Of a stretch of 64,000 nucleotides of DNA, positions 43,437-52,848 are shown piece after piece; position 1 is the first letter of the stretch; each line of letters begins with the position of its first letter. A program made the position numbers and the translations under genes. This stretch comes from Ichthyocystis sparus (lineage in GTDB: Bacteria > Pseudomonadota > Gammaproteobacteria > Burkholderiales > 2013Ark19i): assembly GCF_900078755.1 (NCBI RefSeq), contig NZ_FKIH01000003.1. One strand, 5' to 3'. The notes under the pieces are model-generated. The model was given only the letters and a program-made list of their open reading frames with translations, made no database searches and was not told the DNA's origin.

Positions 43437-44765
43437 ATGCGGCCATTCGATTACATTGCAGACCTGATGGAACTTGTACTGCAGGATTTGCAGCCACTTA
43501 ACATTAAGGGACGTGTAGTCCAAGTGATTGGAACTATTATAAAGGCTGTTGTTCCCACTGTTAAAATAGGTGAGGTTTGTATTCTCCGCAATCCTAGTGA
43601 AGACTTTGAGATGCGCGCAGAGGTTATAGGCTTTATTCGTGACGCTGCTCTGATGACACCAATAGGGGAAATGCATGGTTTGTCCTCTGCAACAGAGGTT
43701 ATTCCGACGGGACGGATGTATATGGTGCCTGTTGGCAATGCTTTGTTGGGGCGGGTTATTGATGGCTTAGGGCGTCCATTGGATCTGGAAGACAAAGGGC
43801 CATTGACTACTGAGACATTCTATCCTGTATTTTCTGAATCACCTGATCCCATGACGCGTCGCCTTATAGATAAGCCTTTATCCCTAGGGGTAAGAGCAAT
43901 TGATGGCATGCTAACCTGCGGTGAGGGTCAACGTATGGGCATTTTTGCTGCTGCAGGTGGAGGAAAGTCAACTCTGTTAGGAATGTTGGTTAAGGGTGCT
44001 GATGTTGATGTCATTGTAATTGCCCTTATTGGTGAACGTGGTCGTGAGGTCAGGGAGTTTATTGAAAGAGAGTTAGGTGATGAAGGGCTAGCTCGTTCGG
44101 TTGTTGTATGTGCAACTTCTGACAAATCTTCTATGGAGCGATCTAAGGCTGCCTTTGTAGCTACTGCGATAGCGGAATATTTTCGTGATCAAGGTCAGCG
44201 AGTTTTATTTTTAATGGATTCTGTTACTAGGTTTGCTCGTGCACAGCGCGAGATTGGCTTGGCAGCTGGCGAGCCTCCCACACGTCGTGGTTTTCCGCCA
44301 TCGGTGTTTTCAACGCTACCACGTTTGATGGAGCGTGTTGGTATGAATGACATTGGTAGTATTACGGCTCTTTATACCGTTCTTGTTGAGGGTGACGATA
44401 TGACTGAGCCAGTTGCAGATGAGACTAGATCTATTTTAGATGGGCACATAATCTTATCGAGAAAATTAGCCGCTGCTAATCATTATCCTGCTATCGATAT
44501 TTTGGCATCTAAAAGTCGTGTAATGACAGCTATTGTATCCAGGGAGCATGTGGCTTCTGCAGGTCGCGTTAGAGAACTGATGGATAAGTATAACGATGTT
44601 GAATTATTGATAAAGATTGGTGAATATAAAGCAGGAAGTGACCACTTGACCGATGAGGCTGTTCGTAAAAAAGATGCAATAGCAGCTTTTTTACAACAGG
44701 GGGTACATGAATTGTATCCCTATGATCAGACTGTTTCTGATTTAATTCAGTTAGCTGCAAAATAA
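43437..44765 (+). CDS. sctN: T3SS ATPase SctN
   Basis: Hexameric ATPase that strips chaperones and unfolds substrates. 442 residues. Walker A AAGGGKSTL at about residues 171-179, the GERGREVREFIE motif, Walker B VLFLMDSVTRFARAQREIG near 258, and the C-terminal LASKSRVM...DHLTDEAV region are all present. Length and order (L-N-O-P-Q) are standard. Confidence 0.97.
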   Translation: MRPFDYIADLMELVLQDLQPLNIKGRVVQVIGTIIKAVVPTVKIGEVCILRNPSEDFEMRAEVIGFIRDAALMTPIGEMHGLSSATEVIPTGRMYMVPVGNALLGRVIDGLGRPLDLEDKGPLTTETFYPVFSESPDPMTRRLIDKPLSLGVRAIDGMLTCGEGQRMGIFAAAGGGKSTLLGMLVKGADVDVIVIALIGERGREVREFIERELGDEGLARSVVVCATSDKSSMERSKAAFVATAIAEYFRDQGQRVLFLMDSVTRFARAQREIGLAAGEPPTRRGFPPSVFSTLPRLMERVGMNDIGSITALYTVLVEGDDMTEPVADETRSILDGHIILSRKLAAANHYPAIDILASKSRVMTAIVSREHVASAGRVRELMDKYNDVELLIKIGEYKAGSDHLTDEAVRKKDAIAAFLQQGVHELYPYDQTVSDLIQLAAK

Positions 44766-44769
44766 TTAT

Positions 44770-45279
44770 ATGTCCGTAATCGATCGGTTGTTAAAGATAA
44801 AGGAATTTCGTGAAAAAAAGGCAGAGATTGAACTTGCTAATGCTCGTGCTGATGTGAAAATAGCGGAACAAAAGGTTAGAGAAGCAAAGAAGAAGTGGCG
44901 TGACTATCAGGATTTTGTGATAGAAGAAGAAAAGAGGATGTTTTCTTCCCTATATAACAAGATGGTTAAGCGTTCTGATATTGAGAATGTTCGCTCAGCA
45001 GTTGGTGATATGCAAAAACAGGAGATACATTATGAAGATTTATTTGATGAGGCTAATGACCATTTAAGTAAATGTCATAATACTCTTAAGCAGCGTCAAC
45101 AAGAGCATCAGTACGCAATGAAGGTGAAGCAGAAATTTGTTGAATTATCTGATTTTTTAAAGAAGCAAGCTGAGGAAGAGAGTAGCCGTAAGATTGATGA
45201 GGAAATGGACGAGATTGCTTTGTCTCTTAGTCTGCGGCAAGAAAGTCTTGAAGAGCAAGCAGGAGACGGTGCGCTGTGA
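44770..45279 (+). CDS. sctO: T3SS central stalk protein SctO
   Basis: FliJ/YscO-type coiled-coil stalk of the ATPase. 169 residues, almost entirely helical and charged (LLKIKEFREKKAEIELANARAD.., then a return helix HNTLKQRQQEHQYAMKVKQKF). Lies 4 bases after sctN. The last four bases overlap the start of the next gene (GTGA). Confidence 0.88.
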   Translation: MSVIDRLLKIKEFREKKAEIELANARADVKIAEQKVREAKKKWRDYQDFVIEEEKRMFSSLYNKMVKRSDIENVRSAVGDMQKQEIHYEDLFDEANDHLSKCHNTLKQRQQEHQYAMKVKQKFVELSDFLKKQAEEESSRKIDEEMDEIALSLSLRQESLEEQAGDGAL

Positions 45280-45893
45280 ATACTAACTCTAAGTCTGATA
45301 TATCTAAAATTTGTTCCGACAAAATTATTGATGATGATTATGCGCCATTTTCTTTGCGTTCCCCGATAAATCCTAGCAGTAGCATTTGTCGAGATTTTCG
45401 CGCAGCTTTGCATGATGAGGGCGATGATCATATGTTGTCTAACACAGATACTAAGCAAGATAGTAGAGAATTTCTTGAAATTAAAACATTACAGGATTCT
45501 CCTCTTATCAAAATGCCCATACAGCGTAATGGAATATTAGTTTTAACACTACAGCAGCGAATAGAATGGAATAAAATAGAGGATCGTATCCGTGTTCGTT
45601 TGCAGCAGGGTGATCGCAGAAAGAGATATGAGATCACTCTAAGCAAGGGGGTTTTTAAGGGGACATTGATAAAAATATTTTATGATGAGAAGTGGTTCGT
45701 TATTGATATTAAGACAACGCCACCTGTTAGACCTATTATTAGTAGTCAGGTTTGTGATTTGATTGATCGTTTGTTTTCTCTTTCTGTGAATTGGGTCAGA
45801 GTGTTTTTGAGATACCATAGCCAATCCCGTTCACTTGGGCAATTTTGGACTGGTACGAATGGTGTAATTCGGTGCTGTGGAAATAAGGGTTAG
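45276..45893 (+). CDS. sctP: Putative T3SS needle-length regulator SctP
   Basis: 205 residues between sctO and sctQ, the normal place of SctP. Residues 1-85 are polar and probably unfolded; the C-terminal half (LVLTLQQRIEWNKIEDRIRVRL, ITLSKGVFKGTLIKIFYDEKWFVIDI) is a compact mixed fold. It is short for a ruler-type protein and lacks the Pro/Gln-rich repeats known from YscP, so the call is by position. GTG start overlapping the sctO stop. Confidence 0.6.
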   Translation: MNTNSKSDISKICSDKIIDDDYAPFSLRSPINPSSSICRDFRAALHDEGDDHMLSNTDTKQDSREFLEIKTLQDSPLIKMPIQRNGILVLTLQQRIEWNKIEDRIRVRLQQGDRRKRYEITLSKGVFKGTLIKIFYDEKWFVIDIKTTPPVRPIISSQVCDLIDRLFSLSVNWVRVFLRYHSQSRSLGQFWTGTNGVIRCCGNKG

Positions 45894-45902
45894 GAATTGC
45901 TG

Positions 45903-47126
45903 ATGGCTGGGTTGCCGCTCAAGTTGCATCGACTAACTGTGCATGATAAGTCTTTGTTTAGTGTTATTGCGTCGCGTATTGTTCCTGTACCCTTTTCATT
46001 GCATGGTGAATGGGAGTTTTTGTTTTTACCTCCTAGACCAAATGTTAGCTACAAGCCAGGTATTGATGATAACTGGGTGGTAGATTTTTTTTGGGGCAAG
46101 GGTGTTTTTTCGTTGGTTGTTCCAGATACAATTTTTTGTTTATTTTTGGAAGACTGGCTAGGTGATAAAACCATTCATATTTCATCTCTAGATCATACCA
46201 TTTTGGTAGCTGTAGTAGATGCTGTTGTTGATAATGTTATTGAGAGTATTTCTCGTCTGGGTGTTGGATCTGTAAGACTGAATTCTGTAACTCGTCTCCC
46301 TAAGGGTGATTTACCTAAGTTGTCATGTGAGGGTAGATGGTTAAAAGCTAGTATGAATCGGTTAAATGGCAGAGAGGAACATGATCTTTGGTTACATGTC
46401 GATGAAGGTGGATCTCAATTTTTGCAAAAAGTTTTATCCATGCTTCCTCATTCTGGTGGAGGGGTTAAGCCTGAAGAAGTTCCAGTTGTAAGTCGTTTTT
46501 TGTTGGGATCTACTACTTTGCTTGCTAAAGAGTTTAAGCAGTTAGAAAACAATGATGTTATCTTATTTGATGAATGTTATTTGAAAGATAATATTTTGTT
46601 GGTTTGTGTTGGTGAGTGCATGGGATTTCGTGCCTTGTGGAAAGATAATCAATTAATTGTTCAAACAAAGCTGGGAATGATTATGGGTCAAAAATTTGAT
46701 GACGACTTAGACGATTTTTGGGATGACGATGATACTACTTTGATGAGTGATGACGATGATGATGATGAGATTGACTTTGATGACGATGATGACGAAGAAG
46801 AGGATGACGATGATAGTATCTCTAAATCTTTGATATCTCGTAGTCCTTCTTTGCCGTCATTAGAGTCATCTGCGCCTAAAATAGGATCCCAGGTTAAATC
46901 TGCTCCAGATACGGGAAATTTGCCAGTTCATCTTACCTTTGATCTAGGTGAGAAACATTTAAAATTTAAGGATTTGAGTGCAATTTCCCCAGGATATGTT
47001 TTTGATTTAGGACGTCCATTAAATAGTGCTATTTCAATTCGTGCTAACCGCAAAATTATTGCTGACGGTGAATTAGTTGATATAGATGGGCATCTGGGTG
47101 TTTCAGTGACTTCTTTGAAAAATTAA
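45903..47126 (+). CDS. sctQ: T3SS C-ring protein SctQ with acidic insert
   Basis: Sorting-platform protein, 407 residues from the ATG at 45903 (TAGGA upstream). The N-terminal part is weakly conserved. The C-terminal SpoA (FliN-like) domain is clear at about 340-405 (HLTFDLGEKHLKFKDLSAISPGYVFDLGRPLN, in parts). Between them residues 263-305 are almost only Asp and Glu (for example DDDDDDEIDFDDDDDEEEDD), then a Ser/Pro-rich linker. No convincing internal start for a short SctQ-C product was found. Followed 11 bases later by sctR. Confidence 0.88.
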   Translation: MAGLPLKLHRLTVHDKSLFSVIASRIVPVPFSLHGEWEFLFLPPRPNVSYKPGIDDNWVVDFFWGKGVFSLVVPDTIFCLFLEDWLGDKTIHISSLDHTILVAVVDAVVDNVIESISRLGVGSVRLNSVTRLPKGDLPKLSCEGRWLKASMNRLNGREEHDLWLHVDEGGSQFLQKVLSMLPHSGGGVKPEEVPVVSRFLLGSTTLLAKEFKQLENNDVILFDECYLKDNILLVCVGECMGFRALWKDNQLIVQTKLGMIMGQKFDDDLDDFWDDDDTTLMSDDDDDDEIDFDDDDDEEEDDDDSISKSLISRSPSLPSLESSAPKIGSQVKSAPDTGNLPVHLTFDLGEKHLKFKDLSAISPGYVFDLGRPLNSAISIRANRKIIADGELVDIDGHLGVSVTSLKN

Positions 47127-47137
47127 GCGAGATCCCT

Positions 47138-47788
47138 ATGGGAAATGATCCTCTTGTACTGGGTCTTGTCTTTTCGGCATTGTCGCTAGTTCCTTTTTTG
47201 ATAGTTTCATCGACTTCATTCTTGAAGATATCTGTTGTTGTTAATTTAGTGCGTAATGCTATTGGTGTGCAGCAGATACCGCCAAATATCGTTGTATACT
47301 CGTTGTCATTAATATTAAGTGCTTATGTAATGGCACCAGTGGCAAATAAAATATACGATGAGGTTATTGTTCCAGGCCACTCCATTACTCATAGTTATCC
47401 CGAATTCTTTAGAGCCTTTAGCAAAGCTGTGGAACCAGTTAGAGGTTTTTTGAAGGCTAATTCATCTGTACACCAAGTAGTGTTTTTTTACTCGACTGCT
47501 AAGCGTCTTTGGACCAAAGAGTCTATGGGTAATACTAAGCAGACAGATTTCATCATTTTAATTCCAGCTTTTATGCTTACCGAGCTTGTGGAGGCATTTA
47601 AGATAGGTTTTTTGCTTTATTTGCCCTTTCTAGTGATTGATTTAGTTATATCAAATCTATTATTAGCGATGGGTATGATGATGGTTTCTCCTGTAATGAT
47701 TTCTTTGCCAATTAAGTTGTTGCTTTTTGTAATGGCTGACGGCTGGACACGAATTGTTCATGCTTTAGTATCTAGTTACTCACAATAA
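47138..47788 (+). CDS. sctR: T3SS export apparatus protein SctR
   Basis: FliP/YscR-type core of the export gate. 216 residues. Conserved parts are FLIVSSTSFLKISVVVNLVRNAIGVQQIPPN and FLLYLPFLVIDLVISNLLLAMGMMMVSP (quoted as landmarks in pieces). Four hydrophobic segments. The usual order R-S-T-U follows without gaps. Confidence 0.96.
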   Translation: MGNDPLVLGLVFSALSLVPFLIVSSTSFLKISVVVNLVRNAIGVQQIPPNIVVYSLSLILSAYVMAPVANKIYDEVIVPGHSITHSYPEFFRAFSKAVEPVRGFLKANSSVHQVVFFYSTAKRLWTKESMGNTKQTDFIILIPAFMLTELVEAFKIGFLLYLPFLVIDLVISNLLLAMGMMMVSPVMISLPIKLLLFVMADGWTRIVHALVSSYSQ

Positions 47789-47805
47789 AAAAATAAGGGA
47801 CTAAT

Positions 47806-48075
47806 ATGAATAATACTGGCTTATCCAACTATGTTACTCAGGCCTTATACATAATGTTATTGATTTCGATGCCACCAATTGTTGTAGCGTCTGTGGTGGG
47901 TGTTATGGTAAGTATCTTTCAAGCGTTAACACAGATTCAGGAGCAAACTCTAAGCTTTGCTATTAAGCTAACTGCTGTTGGGGCATGTTTGTTCTACACC
48001 TCAGGTTGGATGAGTGTGATCGTATATAGATTTACAATAGAGATGTTTAACAATCTACCTGCCCTAATTCACTGA
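47806..48075 (+). CDS. sctS: T3SS export apparatus protein SctS
   Basis: FliQ/YscS-type, 89 residues, two membrane helices. The family signature SMPPIVVASVVGVMVSIFQALTQIQEQTLSFAIK is visible from about residue 20 on. It lies between sctR and sctT as expected. Confidence 0.95.
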   Translation: MNNTGLSNYVTQALYIMLLISMPPIVVASVVGVMVSIFQALTQIQEQTLSFAIKLTAVGACLFYTSGWMSVIVYRFTIEMFNNLPALIH

Positions 48076-48088
48076 GCGATTGACATTC

Positions 48089-48889
48089 ATGTTGTTGACT
48101 GAGCAGCCACTGATTATCCCAGATTTATGGCATTTTTTATTGGTTTGGGCCATTACTCAAGGCAGGCTGTTTGTTTTTTTCTCGTTTTTCCCAGCATTTG
48201 GTGGTAGCAATTTGCCATTTACTGTGCGTACAGTCGTTAGCATGGCTTTTGGATTGGTGCTAATTCCACACCTTATGCCTATTATTCCACATAAAATTGA
48301 TACCGGTATTGTTTTTGCTTTTTTATTTAAGGAAGCACTTATCGGTTTAGGAATGTCCTTTATTTGCGCTATTGCCTTTTGGATTTTTGAGGCAATGGGG
48401 TTTTTTGTAGATAACCAAAGAGGTGCTGGTATTGGTGGGTTGATGGATCCTCTCACTGGTAATGAATCTGCTCCGTTTGGGCAATTTATGCATCAATTTT
48501 TTCTTGCAGCATTTTTCTTTACCGGTGGCTTAAACATTGTTTTGGGTATGATCTACCAAAGCTATACCGTTTGGCCCGTGATGGCACAAACAGTACATTT
48601 GAAGCTGTGGAATTCAGATATATTCGGCTTAGAGCTTAATAGATTGATGTATCAAGGGTTATTGTATGGTGCTCCCATATTGTTATCAATGTTTTTGGTA
48701 GAGTTGGGCTTAGCCCTTATAAGTCGTTTTGTACCACAAATACAAGTATTTATTTTAGCCATGCCCTTAAAAACAGCAGCTGGTTTTTTTGTTGCCATTC
48801 CCTACATGGCTTTTTTAGAGCCACATATTTTGGGTGAAATAAATAGAATGGGGTATATACTACACAAAGTATCAGTTGCTTTTCGTTAG
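48089..48889 (+). CDS. sctT: T3SS export apparatus protein SctT
   Basis: FliR/YscT-type, 266 residues with about six membrane helices. Landmarks: FSFFPAFGGSNLP, GFFVDNQRGAGIGGLMDP, NESAPFGQFMHQFF and the end region FILAMPLKTAAGFF. The ATG at 48089 is preferred over the TTG at 48080. Confidence 0.95.
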   Translation: MLLTEQPLIIPDLWHFLLVWAITQGRLFVFFSFFPAFGGSNLPFTVRTVVSMAFGLVLIPHLMPIIPHKIDTGIVFAFLFKEALIGLGMSFICAIAFWIFEAMGFFVDNQRGAGIGGLMDPLTGNESAPFGQFMHQFFLAAFFFTGGLNIVLGMIYQSYTVWPVMAQTVHLKLWNSDIFGLELNRLMYQGLLYGAPILLSMFLVELGLALISRFVPQIQVFILAMPLKTAAGFFVAIPYMAFLEPHILGEINRMGYILHKVSVAFR

Positions 48890-48900
48890 GATAAAATAAT

Positions 48901-49983
48901 ATGGCTGACCAAGGTGGTGAAAAGACTGAGAAACCTACCCCTAAGCGACTACGTGATGCTAGGGATGAGGGTCAGGTCGCATACAGTAAGGACTTTAGTG
49001 CTACTATTTTGTTTATAGCAATTTTTTCTTATTTTTTGGCTAAAGGAGGTTCAATCTTTCAGGAAATGACAATGTGGGTAGAGCGTTCAATTCTTTACAT
49101 AAAAGAACCGTTACAAGTCTCGCTTTCAACCTTTGGGCCAGCTATAGTTTATAGAGCTATAGTAATGTTGGCTCCTATTGTTCTGATAGTGATTATTTTT
49201 GGGCTATTTGCAGATGTCGTACAGGTAGGTTTTAAGATTTCACCCAAAGCGATGAAGATACGTTTTGAGAAGTTTAATCCGGCTGAGAATTTCAAGAATA
49301 TTTTTTCCAGAAAAAACTTGGTTGAATTCATTAAATCTGTAACAAAGATCATAATCTCAGGATTTGTTGTCTACTATTTAATTAAATCTAATCTCCCTCA
49401 AATGCTCCTTATACCAAACGCCGATTTGCCTCATGCAGTAGCCATTTTCGGTGAGCTGGTAAAAAAATTCACCATAATAATAGCTTTGGTTTATTTTGTT
49501 ATTTCTATTTTTGACTTGATTTTCCAAAAAATGAATTTGCAGAAGCAATTGATGATGTCCATGGACGAAATTAAGCGTGAGTTTAAAGAAATGGAGGGTG
49601 ACCCCAGGATCAAGTCTAAAAGGAAGCAGTTACACCGTGAGCTGATGTCTAATAAATCAATAAAGCGTTCGAAGCAATCTAATGTTGTTGTGACTAACCC
49701 CTCACACCTAGCAGTTGCATTATACTACAAGGAAGAAGAGACGCCTCTTCCTATGGTAATTGCCAAAGGAAAAGACGATTTGGCGTATGCTATGGTGGAT
49801 GCTGCGCGTGAAGTTGGTGTGCCTATCATTCAGAATATTCCACTTGCGCGTGCTTTAATGGAGCGTGTTCCTGTTGATGAGTATATTGCCGGTGATTTAA
49901 TTGAACCAGTAGCAGAGGTTATACGTTGGGCCGATGATGTTAGAAGAAAGCATAAAGAGGTAATTGATGGAGAGCATATCTAA
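48901..49983 (+). CDS. sctU: T3SS export switch protein SctU
   Basis: FlhB/YscU-type substrate switch, 360 residues. The N-terminus EKTEKPTPKRLRDARDEGQVAYSKD is typical. Four membrane helices follow, then the autocleaving cytoplasmic domain. The cleavage motif, usually Asn-Pro-Thr-His, reads Asn-Pro-Ser-His at residues 266-269 (VVVTNPSHLAVALYY). The Asn and Pro needed for cleavage are kept. The 3' end overlaps the next gene by 17 bases. Confidence 0.95.
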   Translation: MADQGGEKTEKPTPKRLRDARDEGQVAYSKDFSATILFIAIFSYFLAKGGSIFQEMTMWVERSILYIKEPLQVSLSTFGPAIVYRAIVMLAPIVLIVIIFGLFADVVQVGFKISPKAMKIRFEKFNPAENFKNIFSRKNLVEFIKSVTKIIISGFVVYYLIKSNLPQMLLIPNADLPHAVAIFGELVKKFTIIIALVYFVISIFDLIFQKMNLQKQLMMSMDEIKREFKEMEGDPRIKSKRKQLHRELMSNKSIKRSKQSNVVVTNPSHLAVALYYKEEETPLPMVIAKGKDDLAYAMVDAAREVGVPIIQNIPLARALMERVPVDEYIAGDLIEPVAEVIRWADDVRRKHKEVIDGEHI

Positions 49984-50362
49984 TGAGTTTATTAAAATCT
50001 TTTTAAGACAAAGAGATGTGCAGGCTACCGCTTCTGATGATGGTAGTATTGTTTGTGTTTTTGATAAGCGCTATAGAGTTCATCTTACGCCGCTTGCGTT
50101 TGACAGAATATTATTGTGGTCTTTTGTTAGTTTTTTACCAGCACAGGAATCTAAAAAAGAATTATTCATTCAAAAAGTGCTAAAGGTTACTCAGGCTAAT
50201 TTATTTTCTACTCAAACTTCTTTATTTGTTAACCAAGAGCAACAGTCTGTTTATGCTCAATGTGATGTTTTTGATATTATCAACGTTAATGACCTTGAAT
50301 CTGGTATTGAAAACTTCCTGAATGTACTTGAGTTTTTTCGTCAAGTTCTAAAAACAGTTTAA
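49967..50362 (+). CDS. CesT-family T3SS chaperone
   Basis: 131 residues from the ATG at 49967 (AGAGG 7 bases upstream, inside sctU). The strand-helix pattern (VQATASDDGSIVCVFDKRYRVHLTP, SVYAQCDVFDI, a last helix IENFLNVLEFFRQVLK) fits a class I chaperone. It is coupled to sctU and precedes the secretin gene. Client not known. Confidence 0.65.
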   Translation: MESISNEFIKIFLRQRDVQATASDDGSIVCVFDKRYRVHLTPLAFDRILLWSFVSFLPAQESKKELFIQKVLKVTQANLFSTQTSLFVNQEQQSVYAQCDVFDIINVNDLESGIENFLNVLEFFRQVLKTV

Positions 50363-50426
50363 GAATTAAACTTGATGAGAATCAATCATTATTTTATAAG
50401 AATGACTTATTAAGATTTTGTGGTAG

Positions 50427-50458
50427 GGTTTTATCAATAAAACCGATTACTCTCGGTT
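50427..50458 (+). promoter_or_regulatory. Two overlapping hairpins in the sctC leader
   Basis: GGTTTTAT-CA-ATAAAACC (50427-50444) and AACCGA-TTACTC-TCGGTT (50441-50458) are both exact inverted repeats and share the AACC at 50441-50444, so an RNA could form one or the other. Neither is followed by a T run. They lie 60-90 bases before the secretin start. Confidence 0.45.
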
Positions 50459-50520
50459 AAACTGTACTCCGGTATTTCTCGTTTTCTGTAATTTGGTTGG
50501 GTTAATTTGAGCTAAAAATC

Positions 50521-52848
50521 ATGGTTGGTTCTTTAAAGCGCCTTTTTGCTACAGCGTTAGCGGGTATTCTACTGAGCTTTTCTGCTTTTGCAGGGCGTAC
50601 TACTTGGCCAATGGATCCGTATAGCTACTATGCTAATAACTCCTCTGTAAGGCAAGTATGTGAGGACTTTGCGTCAGGTTTTGGTTTGATCGCGCATATA
50701 AGTCCCAAAGTACACGGTATACTATCTGGACGTTTGTCAACGAGCAATCCGACATCCTTTTTAAATAGCCTATCTAGTATGTATGGTTTGACTTGGTTTG
50801 TAAATTCAGGTGTCCTATACGTTAATTTAGCTGAGGAATTATCAAGTCGGTCAATTCGTGTTTCTAGTGGTACAGCTCCTCAAATTTATAAAGCTCTAAT
50901 GAGTTTAGGAGTTGTTGATCCACGATTTGGGTGGGGTATTTTGCCAGAGCAAAATATAGTCATGGTGTCTGGTCCACCTCCATACTTGGATTTAATTGAG
51001 CGAACTATCAAGGAATTGCCGATAGTAGCTGGTGGGATGCAAGTTGCTGTTTTTCATGTTAAGAATGCATCTGTTATAGATAGGACTATATACTATCGCA
51101 ATAACAAGATTACCTCTCCAGGATTGGCAACCCTTTTGCAACAGCTACTATCAAATGCCCAGGGCGAAAAAGTTGCACTAGCACAAAGTTCAGAAGTTAG
51201 AAAAGATGTTCAAGAACTACGTGCCTCTATATATGGTAGTGAAAATAAATCTGATTCGTCTACTAAAGGTGGAAAAGGTGCTGCCGCTAATAGTAAACCA
51301 GAAATGGCACGACCTAAGTCATACAATGGTCCGTCCATTCAGCCTGATCCACGCACCAATTCAATTGTTGTTAGCGATTTGCCTGAACGAATTTCCATGT
51401 ATAAAAAGCTCATTGATGAACTGGATATTCCAATTTCATTAATTCAGGTTCAGGTTACTATTATCGATTTGAATACAACACATGATCGTGAATTGGGTAT
51501 CAATTGGTCTGCTGGGTATGACAATGGTGCAGTGTCAAATGGATTAACTTCAGGCGGAATTAGCGATAAAGATATTGGTATCGCAGTTGGTCCATCCGGT
51601 GCTAGTGTTAACCCAACAACCTTAGTTGTACAGTCGGCAAGGTATTTCTTAGCTAAAGTTAGGATGCTTGAGGGTAGAGGGGATGCAACAGTTCAGTCTC
51701 GTCCTTCAATTCTTACTACGGAGAATACTGGTGCGGTTTTGGATTATAGTGATACATTCTATATTCAAACAACTGGTGAGCGTGTGGCTTCAGTAACACC
51801 AGAGACGGTTGGTACCTCTTTACGTGTAACACCTCATTTAATAAGTAGTGGGTCTCAAACTGGCATTAAGCTTACTATTGATATTCAAAATGGCTCTATT
51901 TTAGATAAAAAAATCGGATCATATCCTGTTATTAGGAATAGTACCGTTAGCACAGAAGCTATTGTTCATGAGAACGAGAGTTTATTAATTGGAGGTTTTT
52001 ACTACGACTTTAGTGAAACTGGTAGTGAGGGCATTCCTTTCTTGAACCATATTCCAGTTATTGGACATTTATTTGCCCACTCTCATCATAATATCCAGAG
52101 ACGTGAAAGGATCTTCTTAATTCAGCCAACGGTTCTAGATCCAGATCGTGTTTTAGGTAATGAAGGTGTTAAATCTAATAATGAGGTTGTTCCATCAGAA
52201 GATGTTATGTTACCTGAAAAGCTAAAAAATAAGGTTATGTCATCTTCCACAGATTCATCTGGGAACGTTAACGATAAGAACACTGAGGATAATGCTGACA
52301 GTGACGTTATGCACGTAGATAAAAAAGATACAAAGGAAAATAATCATAAAGCTAATCATTTTTATTTCTTACATAGATCTAAGGAAAATAATCCAAAAGT
52401 TGTAATGCGATTTAGACAGCAGCCGCCAATAGAAAAATCGTCTTCAAGTAGATATATGTTTAAGAGCAATAGGCGTAACCACAGGCATAATATGGTATCG
52501 CCAACTGCTATTTCACATAAAGAAGAGACTTCCAATCCATCATACAATCCTGATAAATCCTATGACAATGTTTTATCTTTTTTGCGTGCTCGTGAGGAGA
52601 GCGTTGGAAATGATAAAAGCCCGTGCTCTGGTTGTGACAAAGTTTCGCCCCCGCGTCCATCCGATGAGGATGCCTTGGTAATGGATGCTTCAAAATATCA
52701 CAATGATAGTTCTCGCCCTAAGAGTAAGATGGTTGTAGTTCGAGCTTCCAGTGACGGTACTAACACATCTGCCGATAATTTGCCAGAAGAAAATGCGGTT
52801 ACTACTGATCGGGATAAGGTATTCTCAAAGCCGGTTCTTAACCTTTAG
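50521..52848 (+). CDS. sctC: T3SS outer-membrane secretin SctC with long C-terminal tail
   Basis: YscC/InvG-type secretin, 775 residues. Sec signal at 1-24 (FATALAGILLSFSAFA). N0/N1 and N3 domains follow; the secretin core lies at about 380-540 with ILTTENTGAVLDYSDTFYIQ, STEAIVHENESLLIGGFYYD and RRERIFLIQPTVLDPDRV. About 235 more residues follow the core, polar, Lys/Ser/Asp/Asn-rich and probably unfolded, with a CSGCDK pair of cysteines near 700. A 158-base gap and hairpins precede it, so it may have its own control. Its last 11 bases overlap the convergent pth gene. Confidence 0.95.
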   Translation: MVGSLKRLFATALAGILLSFSAFAGRTTWPMDPYSYYANNSSVRQVCEDFASGFGLIAHISPKVHGILSGRLSTSNPTSFLNSLSSMYGLTWFVNSGVLYVNLAEELSSRSIRVSSGTAPQIYKALMSLGVVDPRFGWGILPEQNIVMVSGPPPYLDLIERTIKELPIVAGGMQVAVFHVKNASVIDRTIYYRNNKITSPGLATLLQQLLSNAQGEKVALAQSSEVRKDVQELRASIYGSENKSDSSTKGGKGAAANSKPEMARPKSYNGPSIQPDPRTNSIVVSDLPERISMYKKLIDELDIPISLIQVQVTIIDLNTTHDRELGINWSAGYDNGAVSNGLTSGGISDKDIGIAVGPSGASVNPTTLVVQSARYFLAKVRMLEGRGDATVQSRPSILTTENTGAVLDYSDTFYIQTTGERVASVTPETVGTSLRVTPHLISSGSQTGIKLTIDIQNGSILDKKIGSYPVIRNSTVSTEAIVHENESLLIGGFYYDFSETGSEGIPFLNHIPVIGHLFAHSHHNIQRRERIFLIQPTVLDPDRVLGNEGVKSNNEVVPSEDVMLPEKLKNKVMSSSTDSSGNVNDKNTEDNADSDVMHVDKKDTKENNHKANHFYFLHRSKENNPKVVMRFRQQPPIEKSSSSRYMFKSNRRNHRHNMVSPTAISHKEETSNPSYNPDKSYDNVLSFLRAREESVGNDKSPCSGCDKVSPPRPSDEDALVMDASKYHNDSSRPKSKMVVVRASSDGTNTSADNLPEENAVTTDRDKVFSKPVLNL

